From: Viscum album
Lineage: Eukaryota > Streptophyta > Magnoliopsida > Santalales > Viscaceae
Assembly: GCA_963277665.1 (NCBI GenBank)
Contig: OY728165.1
Coordinates: forward strand, 1,754,882,772 to 1,754,946,771
Reading direction: 5' to 3'
DNA length: 64,000 nucleotides
A program made the translations under genes and the position numbers. Under the pieces are notes generated by a model, which made no database searches, had not been told where the DNA came from, and worked only from the letters and a program-made list of their open reading frames with translations. Positions 51,363 to 64,000 of this stretch are shown here, piece after piece (the stretch's first letter is position 1; the number at the start of each line of letters is the position of its first letter).

Positions 51363-54300
51363 ATAAAATAAATTATTGAAACAAATTATCTATATGAATA
51401 TTTTTATTATAATAGATAAAAACCCCAATATATATTAGGCATAGACAGAGAATATAGGAAATTGATAGACGAATATGCTGAAAATTTTCCATTGATTTTT
51501 TATTATGTTTTATGATATTATAAATTCTCACAGTGGTAAGTAAATATTATATTCTTATAATGTTGAAATAAACTATTTTCCTTAATGATTTTTTAAATTA
51601 ATTATGAGGATAAAAAATAATGTATTATTAATTGCATTGAATATATATCTCTATTAAATTATTTATTAAAAGGGAATAATGGAAAATTAAAAAAAATTTA
51701 TTTCAATTAGAAAATGTATTTTGGGTGGCTCCTTTGATAATGTTTACATATGATTCTTCATGTGTTCTGAATCATGATATACTAATAAATTATAATTATA
51801 TAACATATATAGTTTAATTTTGGTTTATTTTTTATTATATGAGATAGTAAAATGATAAAAAATCATATCAGAAAATTGATAAAACGTAAAAAACAAAATA
51901 TAGAGGAACCATGGGATTAAAGTGATAATTTAAAAAATAAGAATTATTATTTATTAGTCTTAGTATTAATATTTCTAGGGTAAAATTTCAAAATTAGAAA
52001 TGAAAAACAAAAACTTATTTTCAATGAGGAGTTGCTAAATAAATGAGTTATAATAACATCTCATTTAGAAAATAATCCCAATAAATGGGATGTCTAAGAA
52101 AAGATTGGTATTACTTATGACATCTTTTGATTACACCAAAACAATATTTTTAGTATTTTATAAAAATATAGTTACCATAAATTTATTATCATACCCATGT
52201 ACAAAAACCATTTCAAATACTTATCAATAACACAATAATATTGATGATTTTCCATTAGTATGTCAAAGGTTTCCTTATCATTATATAGGTTTAACTCATC
52301 AGAATATTTATAGGTAATGCATGTTTTTTTACACTTTCCAAGGTTATACGAATTTCGTTCTTGTAAAACCATATTTCATCAATATTGGTATTCCCATTTC
52401 TTTCCACAATGAATAATTCTTATCATCTTCCACCTCAGGTTAAATTTTTTGGAGATATAAAATCATAATTGTCTAATTTAACATGAGGATAGGTCACTAG
52501 TATGTTGATCTCTTTAAGAACCACATTCATAGTTGGATTAATCACAACTCCAAGATACAAATTTAACTGATTTATTTTATATCACACCCCATTCAATAAA
52601 ATGAATCATTTTGATTAAAATTTTTATGTACTAGTGTTAATAAAGGGAATCATCTTATGTTATGATGATTCTAGTAATAACGTGAAGTCATGAATTTGGA
52701 ATTTGATAAATTATTCATAACATCATATTTATGTTTTATAATATTTACCCATATATTCAACCACAAAATCCCTTGAATAATTCCCTAGGGATAAGGGGAA
52801 CTCCAGATAAAACATACATAAATCCTTATATCATATTGAATTTGATATCACATTAAAAAAACAAAATTACATTCCCCTTGTCTCTATTGGTTTCTAGATC
52901 TATCAAATTCAACTTCATTGTAGGAGGTTTATCTACCTACACTATATACAACATGGAATTTAAAAATAATCATGCTCTATCTTTGTGGGAGACTACCTAT
53001 AAATCAAAAACACGCCCCCTACTAAAACAACATCAGGAATGATAACTAAAACATAAATTATTTGAATAACTATTTTTGAAAAGGAAGTGGTTTATGGTTT
53101 TTATTAAATAATCATACATATACCTATGTTGAATTCATATATTATTAGTTTTGTGAGTGGAAGGAATACCTATATCAGAAATTCATCCTGATTCTTAGGC
53201 TATTCACATACCTCAAAAAAATTTATTTGACCATGAATATAGGATCACCCAAAGATACAATGACATTGTTCCATGAGGAAGAGATGATTGTTAACCTCAT
53301 CAAAATGTGGATAATATATAAATCTAGTAGAAACATGAACATAATTGTCTCTATCCGTAAGGAATATTGTATCTGAAAGAGGAAGTTACATCAATAATGG
53401 TGATAAAGGGATTAATCCTTTACAAGGATCTGATCAATGCCTCTTGAAATTGACTAATCTACCAAGACCATCATAATATAAAAATTAGTTATAATACGAT
53501 AAAATATTAATCTAATAATAATACATAATCTATTATTTGTATATATATTCTCTATCAATCTTAGTCAAATGAAAATTAGGTGAGTGGTTTTATAATTCCA
53601 TTTCAATACAACACATAGTATAATGGACAATTTTAACAATTATATCTCATAATCTAAATAGATAACTCACCTAATATTTCTTTAAATTAACATAGGAATC
53701 CACACATTCACCAATAATAGTGGATTTACTGGTAGATTAACTGATGCCACATAAAATGGAGGATCATGCCGAATGTGATTGTCAAAAGACTACAAATGTA
53801 GGAAATTTGAAACAATATGAAAGTAATAATTGGTCAGGAATTTTTTCTAAGATACATTAATATAATAGAAAAATAACTAATATGAGATACTTTATATATA
53901 ATTCAAATAAATACTAGTTTTGAAAAAACCAAAATCTTCATTTATATGATTGTAAAAATCAAAAACAAATGTAAAATGGCTTTGAAATGAGGCCGCACAG
54001 GAATCATTGATATAGAAGTTGACATAAAATTACCTTGATGGAATGTGATACTATGGATACCCATGTTAAAAATAATAAAATATCAAATTTATAGAATTAA
54101 TGAATTAAAACATCTCACAATCTATCTTACAACTCAAGGATCAAGATATTTATTTTCATAAAGACTATCAATGTATAAATCTTAGAACAAAAAACTTGAT
54201 TATATTTAAAAATAATAATTCTCACATAATACATATTCTAGACATATCTTATGATATAATATTATTCATAACACAGGGAATGAAATCATACGAAAGAGCA

Positions 54301-56269
54301 GAGATCCAATTCCCAATAATGGTAACTTATAAGTTGGTTATAACAATTACATCTTAATAATGAGGGAAAAAATATAAATTACGTAATGATAGATAAAATA
54401 TCAATTTTTATTCAGTAAAGATCCTAAAAAATTATTGAGCATTAAGGATCACGTAATAGGAACATCAGACTAAATAGGGCACATAAAAACATGTATTATA
54501 AGAAAAAAATGAAAATAAAACAAATGATTAAATCATAACACAGTAAATACAAATATAATTAGAATATGGAATATGTTAAACACCTTTTCCTATCATGGAA
54601 ACAAAAAATAACATTGGAAAATTAATGTGGAAAAAATAATCATAGATAAAAATTTTATTATGTATAAGGAATCACTACATGATTCCCATAGTTGAGAAGG
54701 AATCACTTCCTAATTCATACAGTAGCGTATGCAACACTAACTAATTCCAATTGAAGAGTGATCATTCCATACACATTTCTCGTAGTAGGGAGATAAAACC
54801 AGACTAGATTCCCATTATTTCTCATGTGATATATAATGTTATCTTATGAATTTATGGGACATACTGGACCATAGATGTCATTATACGTACATATAAGTTA
54901 CACATATAATCAAATCAATCATCTTATCATAAATAATCTATGGAATAAAATGGTTTTCTTAACTTTTTTAAATTGTATGACATAAAAAATGATAATTTAA
55001 TACCCAAAAAATTATCACAAAAATTATAATTAAAAAAGGTCCTATATATAGTGTTTTTTACCATTACATCGGGGTAGATGAATTATTTAATGTTTAACGT
55101 AAAATCATAAAATTGATTTTTTATTAAAAATAAACTGTAATGTCATTTTAAAAGTTCATGATTTTAATATTAACTTAAAAACCATTTTAAGGAAAATAAA
55201 TAATCACAAACAAATAATTTGAGATTAAAATTCAGATATCATTATATGAAAGAAGTCATATTTGATATTCTGAACTATAAATCAATAATGTAACAAATAT
55301 GAAAAGAAATTGAGGTATTTCAATATTATATTTTTAAAAACCCAAATCAATAAAATGATAAATAATATTATATTTTAAATTTAGTAGAGGTAAGTAAAAG
55401 AATTGTTAGAGATAAAAACAACTATATTTTCCGCTAGTGAAAGGAAATCACTAGTGGGATCTAAAAATACTATGTGGGATAAAAAGAAACTATAAATTTG
55501 GAATTATTTCTATCATAAATACATTTTCAAAAAACATTTGAACCATGAAGTAATTAAGGAATTTGTGTTACATATTATTTACAGAATACATGATGGTTTA
55601 AATAAAACATTACATCATAATATTTTTTTTATAAATCAATCATGATAGATAATAGTCAATGAAAATTGAATGCAATACCAGGAAAATATATGAACAAAGA
55701 AGACCATTAAAAATTGAAAATCATTTAAATTATATATTTACGATTGTTTATATTAATATTTAAATTAAATTTCTGTAAAAATATGTAAATAAATGAAATA
55801 TTTTTCAAATAGGTTGTATATAAAGAAAATAAATGCGATATGTTTCATAATATAATGTATGTATCAAAGAGTGATATTTGAGATGAAACCCCTTTTGAAT
55901 TTGAAATTTTTCATTCAAACATCTTTAAAATATTGGAATTCACTTTCTATAATAAGTCTTCAGAATTATGTCATTGATAATTGTGATATAACATCTTGGG
56001 ATGTATATAAAATATAGAAATATGAGATTATTTTATAATAACAAAAAATTTCTCAATGAGGAGAAATTAGGAAAAAACACATACCTTTTTATAAATTCAT
56101 TCTAAAAACTATCGAAATTTTTTCATTAATCATTTTCCGGTTATTATAAAAATAATTAGGAACCATATAAATGAATATTTAATTTATTATGGTTCATTTA
56201 TTGATACATTTTTCTAATTTAATATATATATATATATATATATTTATGGACTACAAATTGAATCATTTT
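51363..56269. other. AT-rich unassigned DNA right of element B
   Basis: About 4.9 kb, very AT-rich, with no domain I could align on either strand. The 66-codon minus frame at 52,172-52,372 has a less skewed composition than most (Lys, Tyr, Asn, Cys) but matches no family known to me. Together with 36.5-40.5 kb it may be the older DNA that received element B. A TA microsatellite lies at its right end. Confidence 0.4.
56222..56243. repeat. TA microsatellite
   Basis: About eleven TA units just outside the left end of element C. Confidence 0.92.
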
Positions 56270-58783
56270 TAGATTATTTTAGGAGATCTAGTGATCGAAG
56301 ATGATGTTTTAATATAGAGTTGAAACCATTTTGTCACACATTGAATTTTGCTTTCACCCTTTTTTCTGGTTCAATATTGGTTCTTTGTTATTCTCTCAGA
56401 ATCTGGACAGGGAAGGTTTGAATTCTGAGGTATTTCATTTTTTTTATTTTTAGTCACACACTTTTCCTTGAGATTCCCCTTTAATTTTCAATAATTGAGT
56501 AATTTTTTTGGTGGAAATGGTGTGGATGATGGATGGTTCACAGATATAAAATTCCTTTTACCCATTCACAGGTTACTAAAAGGTAGGTTTATGGTTTAAG
56601 GAAGTAGGTACTATACAGTTTATGCAAAGTAATTCAAACCATGATACATTCTCCAAGCGACCATGTGGTAGTTACCTGATAATGAAGATAGAGTAAATTG
56701 TTCCCCTCATGGATTGAAAACCATATGGGATTATATCTCTTACTTTCTAGGTAATTATAAATGGGTTTTTATTTTTATCTCTCCCAAATTATTGTCCCCA
56801 ACTTCCCCTATACATGACCAATACAACAAACCCATACTTAGGTGCGCCCCCCCCCCCATCATCTCATCTTCCTTGAGCACCCTAATTTGTAGGTTTTATG
56901 TGTCTTATACATGATATCTTAGGGATGTTCCTTATTCTCTTACATTCCCCTATTTTCTTGGGGTTTTATTCTTCTTATTTGGGGGTTTTTTTTCTCTGGA
57001 AGGATGGGTTGTAGATTTAGGTTTTCTCCTGGTTTATTATGGTATGATATTGATGTTTTTGGTCAGATACATCCATGATATATTTTTTGGATGTGGGATT
57101 ATTTTTTTTCATTTTCTATAATATTTTAAGGTTTACATAGGTGGTTCCATGTTATATCATTTTAAGATGATTTTATTTTCATGCCTTGTAAATTTTGACA
57201 TGTTTCATGTTTCATTTTTCAGTTATGAAATGTGTTTGAGAAGGTCTTGGAATTATTATTTGATAAGAATGAATTTTATAATGAATAATGGATATGTTTT
57301 TTGAGTTATTTTGTGTGGTTTTTGATGGAATTGTATTATGGTTTCTTTGATGGATGTGAAACATGATTTTAAAGGCACTTATATAAGAAATTATTGTGGA
57401 CGAATAATTTTATAAAGTAAAATATCATAATTTGGCGTGTTTTCCATATTTTACACTCATAAATAAGAATTGTAAATTTTTTAAATGACGAAAACACTAT
57501 TTTAAAATTAACTTGGATAATTTTTGTATTTAAAAATTTGATTGGCCCATCAAATTGGGTAAACAAATGTTTTATTCCCTTGGGTTTTTTCAAAAGAGAG
57601 TTTATAAATTTTCATATGGTAGAAAAAGTATTTGGTTGATGTTTTTTTGTTAGTAAAGTGGTATGTAGTTTTTTTATGGAAAATGGTGATTTCATGTTAT
57701 GTTTATATAAATAGGATTGTGTTTCTGATAAATTTATTTTGGTGTGACATGTGAAATATGATTACGAACAAGGTAATCCAATGTATTTAGGTGGGAAGAC
57801 TAGTTCATATATGCCAGTTATTTGAAAGTGGAAATTCCCTGATTAACATAGTAATATTGATCATTAAAACACTAAATAAACAATTATTGTTGAATATAAG
57901 TAGGCCTAAAGTGGTTCCACTTATAGAGGATCATTCTTGAAGTAGCTATGATTGTGGTAATTGTACCACATTGAATAGAGGTACGAGGTTCTAGTTTCCC
58001 ACCCAAGATGGATTAAACCTAGGTGTTAAACCAAGGTTATTTATTATGAAACAATACATACATGATGTGGTGTCCTCTATTGGTATACAATGGAACATTA
58101 GTGCAATTCATTTTAACGAAATTCTATTTTTGAAAATGATTCCTTTTTTTATGTACCCCTTAAAAGTGCCATTCTCAAAATGGATTCCTTGAGTATGGTT
58201 CCCATTAAAATAATTCTTTAGAAATATTACAAGATATTTTATATTAATGAGCATGTTTATTCATATCTTAATGATATAGCATGTAATCCTCTCTTTGGGG
58301 ATACATCAAAATGGACTTTTGATCTTCCATGAAAACAATGTTGGGTGTTTGCAGACATTGTTTTGTATTAACTAAGATAATGAAGGATGTGTTTAGGAGT
58401 TGTTGGAGGTTTGAACTATTAATTACCTTCATGTTGAAGGCTCTGGTGGGGGAATTTTTAGGGTTATTCACCATATTTTTCATGTAGTTTCTCAATTTGT
58501 GTCTTAATCATCGCTTCCTTTGTAGATCTTTTAGTTTTTGCTAAAATTTTGAAACCATTAATCTGAAATTCTTGTTTCTCCTCATTTGCTTCTTGGTCAT
58601 TGTGTTATCCATTGTCATTGGTTTTCTATTAATGCATAACTGGGTGAAACTATTTCGAAGGTCCATTATTGATACCCAAGAACTGGATTCCATCTAGTGG
58701 GGATCAGGAATGCCCTTTGGGCCAAGCCATATACCGGGTCGGGCAGCTGTTTAGATGAAGATCTTGGATGGTTTGGGAAAATG
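56270..58783 (+). repeat. Element C 5' LTR
   Basis: Anchors shared with the 3' copy: TATTCTCTC (56,390), AGGTGGTTCC (57,138), AGGTGGGAAGACTAGTTC (57,790) and CCCTTAAAAGTG (58,158). It ends just before the primer binding site. The left end is accurate only to about 30 bases. Confidence 0.8.
56847..56857. repeat. C homopolymer of 11
   Basis: An uninterrupted run of eleven C inside the element C 5' LTR, striking in such an AT-rich window. The matching part of the 3' LTR (near 62.66 kb) has only short CCCC runs. It could be replication slippage or a length error in the assembly. Confidence 0.9.
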
Positions 58784-58795
58784 TGGTATCAGAGG
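58784..58795 (+). other. Primer binding site of element C
   Basis: TGGTATCAGAGG matches the initiator-Met-tRNA site at eleven of twelve bases, the best preserved in the window. It sits about 50 bases after GGGTCGGG, as in element A, and fixes the plus orientation. Confidence 0.85.
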
Positions 58796-61700
58796 AGGTT
58801 ACACTCTTTTTGTTTCATTCTATTCGGGATGTGTATTGGTATAATTGAGTTGGAATTGCTGGGGATTCAGTATCTGGCTATTACTAAGGTGCCTAGCCTG
58901 CACACCACATGATGGAACTAGAGTTTCCAAGATAATTCCGTCCAATTCTTATTAGTTAGGCTTCACAGAATTTATAGTGTTTTGGAAATGATATGGTAGT
59001 TAGAATGGTTGTTTCAAGGAGATCTTAGGTCCTGGCTAGACATTTGGTGTTGGGGACATGGTCCTAGAAAACTCTCTATAAAAGTGGTGTAATTAATCGT
59101 ATGTCTGCAACCATATGTCATTGTCCCCCTTCGTCACTAGCTTCTTATTTAATTGATCTATGCCCCTGAGTTATAATTTTTTTTAAAAACCCTTGTTTTG
59201 GAACCATGGAAATGTAACTTTAATGTAGAGATGTTTAGATATTTGATAGGTGAAAAATTGTGTTTTCTAAAATCAGTTTATATAATTTTTAGAAAATTGG
59301 ATTTCTATAAAATGATTTAGAGTAAATCATGTCGAGTTTACTGGGGTTTTATTTTTAAAAAGAAAGACATCCAGTATAGTTAAAATAGTAGTTTAGAAAT
59401 AAATAACTTTTTTATAAAAGGTTTTGAAGATATTTTTTAAATTGAAATTTTACAATAATAAGAAATATTCCTACAGAGATATATTGGAATATTTTGATAT
59501 GTTTCCTCGGGATTTTGATTTGACAAAATATAATATTTCCAAAATTAGTGTTTGTAATTTGAAATGATTTTCTCTTTGGTGGTTATCATTTTTTGAACAT
59601 TTAATGAATTTTTGAAATGAGAATTAATCTAAGGAATTGAATGGTTGGGTTGAATTTATTTTAAAAAAAGTGGAACATTTTCTATTTGAACATTGGTGTT
59701 TATACGAGTTAAAACATGAAATGATATGGGTCAATGATTGGTGGTTTTGGGGGATGGGTTCTTAGTGTGGTATTAGAACACACATGTGTGAGACCCATGA
59801 GATACCATTTAGTAGTGTGAACCCACCAACCATTATTTTATTAAAAACATTATTTTAAATGATATTGTTAATTTTTTTATAACCTTTTGTTACAAAGTTT
59901 ATCTTCTTATGATTTAGGAACATCACACGTGTGGTTTTGGTTTTTGGACACACTTTTTTCTTTAATGTAGATTCTTGTTTTTGATTTTTTCTCAATATAG
60001 TGGTTCTTGAAATAACGGTAAGTTTTTTCCGGTTAATGCATTAGGAATCACGTGAGTTGTTTCCCAATATATGTTTGGTGTTTTTTTTTGTGTTATGTTT
60101 AGGAAGATTTAATAGTGTAATTGGGTCCCTGATTTTTATTATTTTCTACTATAACCACCATTGAGAATTAGTGTATGTTTTAAGTGTCTCCACATGCGAT
60201 TCGGTGTTGGAAAACCCAAAAGTTGATCAGTGTATGATATTTCTTCCTGGGTATGAGAAATCAAAACTACATCTCTTTTCCAGTCGTGTGGATCCCCTCG
60301 TATTTGAAGACAATATGTGGATGGAATTTAACGAAACCATAGTTTCTTAAGATGATTGAGTTGTAAAAGCTTATGATTGACATTGTTAAGCCTGGAGGAC
60401 ATTCATATAATCAGTTAGGGGAATTTTGGATATAATATAATAGAGAATTCTGGTGTTGTTGGTGATGGTTTCTATCTTAAATGGTCTGGGGATCTTTCAT
60501 CGACTTATTCTAAGAAATGGATCATGCTAGACCACCATGGTGGAAAATATAGCCATAAGAGGCCATTATGGACACTTGTCGACGTAATGTGTTGCTCAAG
60601 ACATAGTTTAATGTCCCTTTCAATGTAATGATTCTTTGTTGGTAATTTTTATGTTAGGTTTCATCATGAAATTTTTTTTTTCAATTTATAATTAAAATGT
60701 GGACATTGTGCAATCATACCCGAAATTCTATTTTAATTGAATCATATATTTTTTTAATAATGAATATATTTTTTAAATGGGAGTGTGTTCCATGGGGTCT
60801 ATGGTTCAATAATTCCTCTTCCAAGTTGAAGAGGGTGATGTGTGCGAATCTTACAAGTCCCGGTCTTTATGAGGTGTCATGATTGAACCAAATGAATCTT
60901 GGGGTGTGTTGTGTTCTGTTGGAGCTGTCGAGATTGTGGTGGGTTTTCTAATAGTTCCAAAAGGAGGATTTTTGGTCAGGGTTTTTCAATTCTAGACTGA
61001 TATGAAAGAGATCCTTTAAATATCATTGATCCAGTCATATGCATTAAAGTGAATCTTATGCATATTCTGTAACCCCAGGGGTGTGAAGGTCCTTGGTCTA
61101 ACATTTATCTTCATTGCGGGAAGAAGAGATATTTTGAAACTCATGTGTATAACATTAATTTCTAATGGTCTCATTTTGTGGAAATATATATGGGGATCTC
61201 ATTTACATGTTTCGAATAGCGTTGGTGGAATAGTCCCTCTTTATTTATGAAGAGGTGTTGTAATCGCATTTTCCTAAAATCTCGATGGATGGGCCTCACC
61301 GAGTGTGAGTCTCCATTTTGTGGATCCTAAATGGATAGACTTGTGAATCAAATTTGATTTTGTTTTTATATCATATGAGGATGTTAGCATCATGTGGGAC
61401 CACAGAACTACATAGTGGTTTCCCATTGGTTTGTATTTTCTTCCATTGGGTCACTTGTGGTGGGGATTTGGTCTCTACGGGATGTAACCAATAAGACAGA
61501 TTTTTGTTTTCTCATATTTTCTATGCCTGTTCGTATGATTTTTGATTCTTATAGTGCGGAGTCCCATTGTGTGATTTATCATAATTTCTCTAAAGTCACC
61601 CCGTTCTAGCTTGTTTCTACTGGTGGGGTGTTCGTACAGGCCTCCATGTGTTGGTAATCCTGTTTAGTTTCTGGTGTTGGAATTGAAATGGGTTGTCTCA

Positions 61701-62090
61701 TTTGGACATATCTAACATCAGTTTTCATCATTGATTAAACACTCAGTTTGGTTAATGTACCCAATAGTGTTGTTGAATTAATATTGTAGAATCATTTATC
61801 AGGATGTGGTTTGAACTCATTTTCTCATTTTAGGTAACTGGTGTGAGTTTTTTTGGCAATGTCCACATTTTTTTTGGCTTGAGAGGCTATATTGTGCATT
61901 GTTAGAGTTAATTTTCTTTGAGCTATCAACTAGGATTGTTTCATATGTTTTTGGTGGAAGGAATTTAGTGGGGATTCCATTATAGACTCTTGAGATTAAC
62001 ATTTAAACCATGTTTTCTAGTATTTATTATACTGGTTTCCTCTTTATTTGATGTATGATAGGAATCTCCAGGAACTATGGAAGAGTATTA
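58796..62090 (+). other. Element C internal region, no readable pol
   Basis: I could not align RT, RNase H or integrase on either strand. The plus strand near 60,925-61,010 encodes CVLLELSRLWWVF, which could be a gag tryptophan-pair block, but without flanking support. A second primer-site-like string (TGGTATTAGAAC at 59,768) is followed by a small ACACATGTGT palindrome. The right end (62,070-62,090) has a short purine run, GGAACTATGGAAGAG, a possible polypurine tract. The frames at 60,697 and 61,394 match nothing known to me. Confidence 0.45.
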
Positions 62091-64000
62091 GTGTTTGTTA
62101 ATAGATCCTTAAATTTTGTGGCTATCTGTAGATAGAAATCATTATGGTAAAGATAATTTTCACCCTAGGTTATTTGATTTCAGTCTTCTTTTTTGGGATT
62201 GGTTTTGTTCTATATTATTCTCTCGGGAACAGGGTGTGACATGATTATGTTTTGTGGTATTTCCATTGTTTATTTTTAATTGACTGCTTGTATTTGGGTT
62301 TAACCGTGAATTATCAATAAATTGTAAGTTTTTTGGGGTTGAGTTTGTAAAATGATTGGGGTATGGTTTTTATTAACCATGAACTCCTTCCCAGGTAGTC
62401 ATGTGTTATGTGTCCGGTTTGAGGTAGCAACTACCACACTTCTTTCTCACAGTCACATTTTGAGCTATCCTACAGGTATGGTAGGTACCTGCATATGCTG
62501 AGAGAGGCTCACAGTCTCCGCATGGATTATAAAATTATGCGGGGAAACTGTTTAGCCTTTCCAGGACATTAAACTTGGGTTCGTTTTTCCATTTATAAAT
62601 TTTTAATCCAAATTCCACTTTCTAAAATCATACAGCCTCCCTAACACTAGGATGTTTTCCCCTTTATATTATCTCCCCCATGATCCATTATTTGGTTGTA
62701 TTTAAAAGAGTTTATCCATTATCCCTCAAGTATGTTCCTTCTTCACTTTGTTTCCCCTCTATTATTGGGTGTTTCTTCTTCTTCTATGGGGGGTTTTAGT
62801 TCTCTAGCATGTTTGGTGGTTGATTTACTATTTTTTATTTATTATTGTTTCATATAGATGTTTCTTGCCAGATCCAACCTTTATATTTTTTTTGTTTTTG
62901 CATTTGGTGTTTTGCATCATTTTCTAGATTTGTTAAAGGATTATGCAGGTGGTTCCGTGCTTTACAGTTTTTATGTGATCTGATTTTCTTCCTTGGTTAA
63001 TTTTTAAAAAATATATGTTTCATATGTGTGGTGGGAAATGAGTTTTATAAAGTTTTATCTTAATTATTTTATGGGAATGGATATTATAAATAAAAATGTC
63101 TATGTTTTTTTTATTGATTTAGAGTGGTGGTTCATGGAAACTTTTTATGGGTGGTTTTAATGCTGTAATACCTAATTTCAATGGATCTTAATGTGTGAAT
63201 GAGTTTTGAATTATGATTTCTAAAGATAAATGTATTATTTTTTCATATTTTCGTTGTTCTGAACTCTTAAATATGTAATGTATATTATTATAAAGTGGAA
63301 AATTATGTTTTTAAAAATGATCTTGATTTATTTGGGGATTTAAAAAATTGATTTGCCTATGGAATTAGTTGATCAATAATATTCTTCCATTGGGTATTAT
63401 CAAATGATGGATTATGAGTTTTGTAAATGTTGGATAATCTGTTTGAAAGTGTTTTTGGGTTGAGTAATGTGGAATGAAGTTTTATTTATTGAGAATGTTT
63501 ATATCCTAATGTGTAAATAATTCTAGGACTGTGTATTTGAGAAAGGGTTATTTATGTGACATATTTAATGGGTGTGAGAATAATGTAATCACTGGTATCT
63601 AGGTGGGATGACTAGTTCTAGTAATCAACTGATTTTGAAAAATAAACGTCCTATTTCCACATAGATGTATTTTAACATAGAATAATAACTAAACTATGAT
63701 GAATGGAGACCACTAATTTCAGGGGGTCTACCCTCATAGTGTCTCGTGCATGAGTATTCTTTTTATTATGGTTTTTATACAACATTTCATTGAGGAATAA
63801 GGATCTAGATTCCAACTTTAGAATGATTAATCATACGGGTTTACCAATGGTTCTCTATTGTTCCATAAGAATTATGTGATATTTTTCCATCTGTCATCAT
63901 AAGGTGGACCATGATTTTATATAAATTTAAAAAAAATTCTATTTATGTAATTGTTTTTATAGGTTATGTAACCCTTAAAAGTGTTGTTCCCAAAAAGTTT
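62091..64000 (+). repeat. Element C 3' LTR, cut by window end
   Basis: Repeats the first 1.9 kb of the 5' LTR: TATTATTCTCTCGGGAACAGG (about 62,213), AGGTGGTTCCGTGC (62,948), AGGTGGGATGACTAGTTC (63,601) and CCCTTAAAAGTG (63,971). About 0.6 kb should lie beyond position 64,000. Confidence 0.78.

Larger units (their letters stand above)
56270..64000 (+). mobile_element. Element C: LTR retrotransposon, 3' end beyond window
   Basis: A direct repeat at about 56.27-58.16 kb recurs at 62.1-64.0 kb with a constant offset near 5.81 kb. A clear primer binding site at 58,784 ends the first copy, so the 5' LTR is about 2.5 kb and the interior about 3.3 kb. The second copy would end near 64.6 kb, outside the window. 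The LTR carries a GGGTCGGG motif about 50 bases before its end, like element A, which suggests a related Ty3/gypsy lineage. No pol domain could be read inside, so it may also be non-autonomous or internally deleted. Confidence 0.75.

Noticed and set aside
40486..51370. Target-site duplication around element B
   Set aside because: The five bases outside the left end (AACAA) and the right end (ATAAA) do not match; decay or boundary error prevents a call.
1..64000. Repeat-induced point mutation as in fungi, to explain the decay
   Set aside because: TG and CA dinucleotides are abundant and CpG is depleted, which points to CpG/CHG deamination rather than the CpA-to-TpA change of that process. The elements are also of plant type.

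Overview
The window looks like a stretch of a large, repeat-filled plant nuclear genome. It is AT-rich with few CpG dinucleotides, and I recognise no host gene, tRNA, rRNA or CRISPR array. What can be read is a series of old LTR retrotransposons lying beside or inside one another, all broken by stops and frameshifts. The plant assignment rests on the element types: Ty3/gypsy chromovirus-like pol with a C-terminal chromodomain, multi-kilobase LTRs, initiator-Met-tRNA primer sites and a plant-type Ty1/copia integrase. The species cannot be told. Element names A to F below are mine.

Layout. (D) 1-2.3 kb, minus strand: 5' part of a Ty3/gypsy element with gag, zinc knuckle, protease and the start of reverse transcriptase (RT), running off the left edge. 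2.3-6.8 kb: LTR-like non-coding DNA. (E) 6.8-11.15 kb and 21.46-22.5 kb, minus strand: a second Ty3/gypsy element whose pol end (chromodomain, integrase, RNase H) is separated from its gag by a nested insertion. (A) 11.15-21.46 kb, plus strand: an element with two ~4.2 kb LTRs around only ~1.9 kb of internal DNA, resembling a large non-autonomous derivative. 22.5-27.8 kb: AT-rich, unassigned. (F) 27.8-36.5 kb, plus strand: a Ty1/copia element with ~1.1 kb LTRs and a readable pre-integrase/integrase. 36.5-40.5 kb: AT-rich, unassigned. (B) 40.49-51.36 kb, minus strand: the best preserved element, a chromovirus with ~3.6 kb LTRs, primer binding site, RT, RNase H, integrase, chromodomain and polypurine tract, but no readable gag or protease. 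51.4-56.3 kb: AT-rich, unassigned. (C) 56.3 kb to the right edge, plus strand: an element with a ~2.5 kb 5' LTR, a clear primer binding site, an unreadable internal region and a 3' LTR cut by the window end.

No protein here should be functional. Catalytic residues are replaced, and many in-frame stops sit where Arg, Gln or Trp codons are expected, as C-to-T decay of methylated cytosines would give. LTR pairs are strongly diverged by eye (about two thirds identical in the pieces compared; not computed), so the insertions look old and little DNA has been removed. I looked for a new biological system and did not find a convincing one. The most informative signals are the nested A-in-E architecture, the very long LTRs of A with its minimal interior, and the decay pattern.
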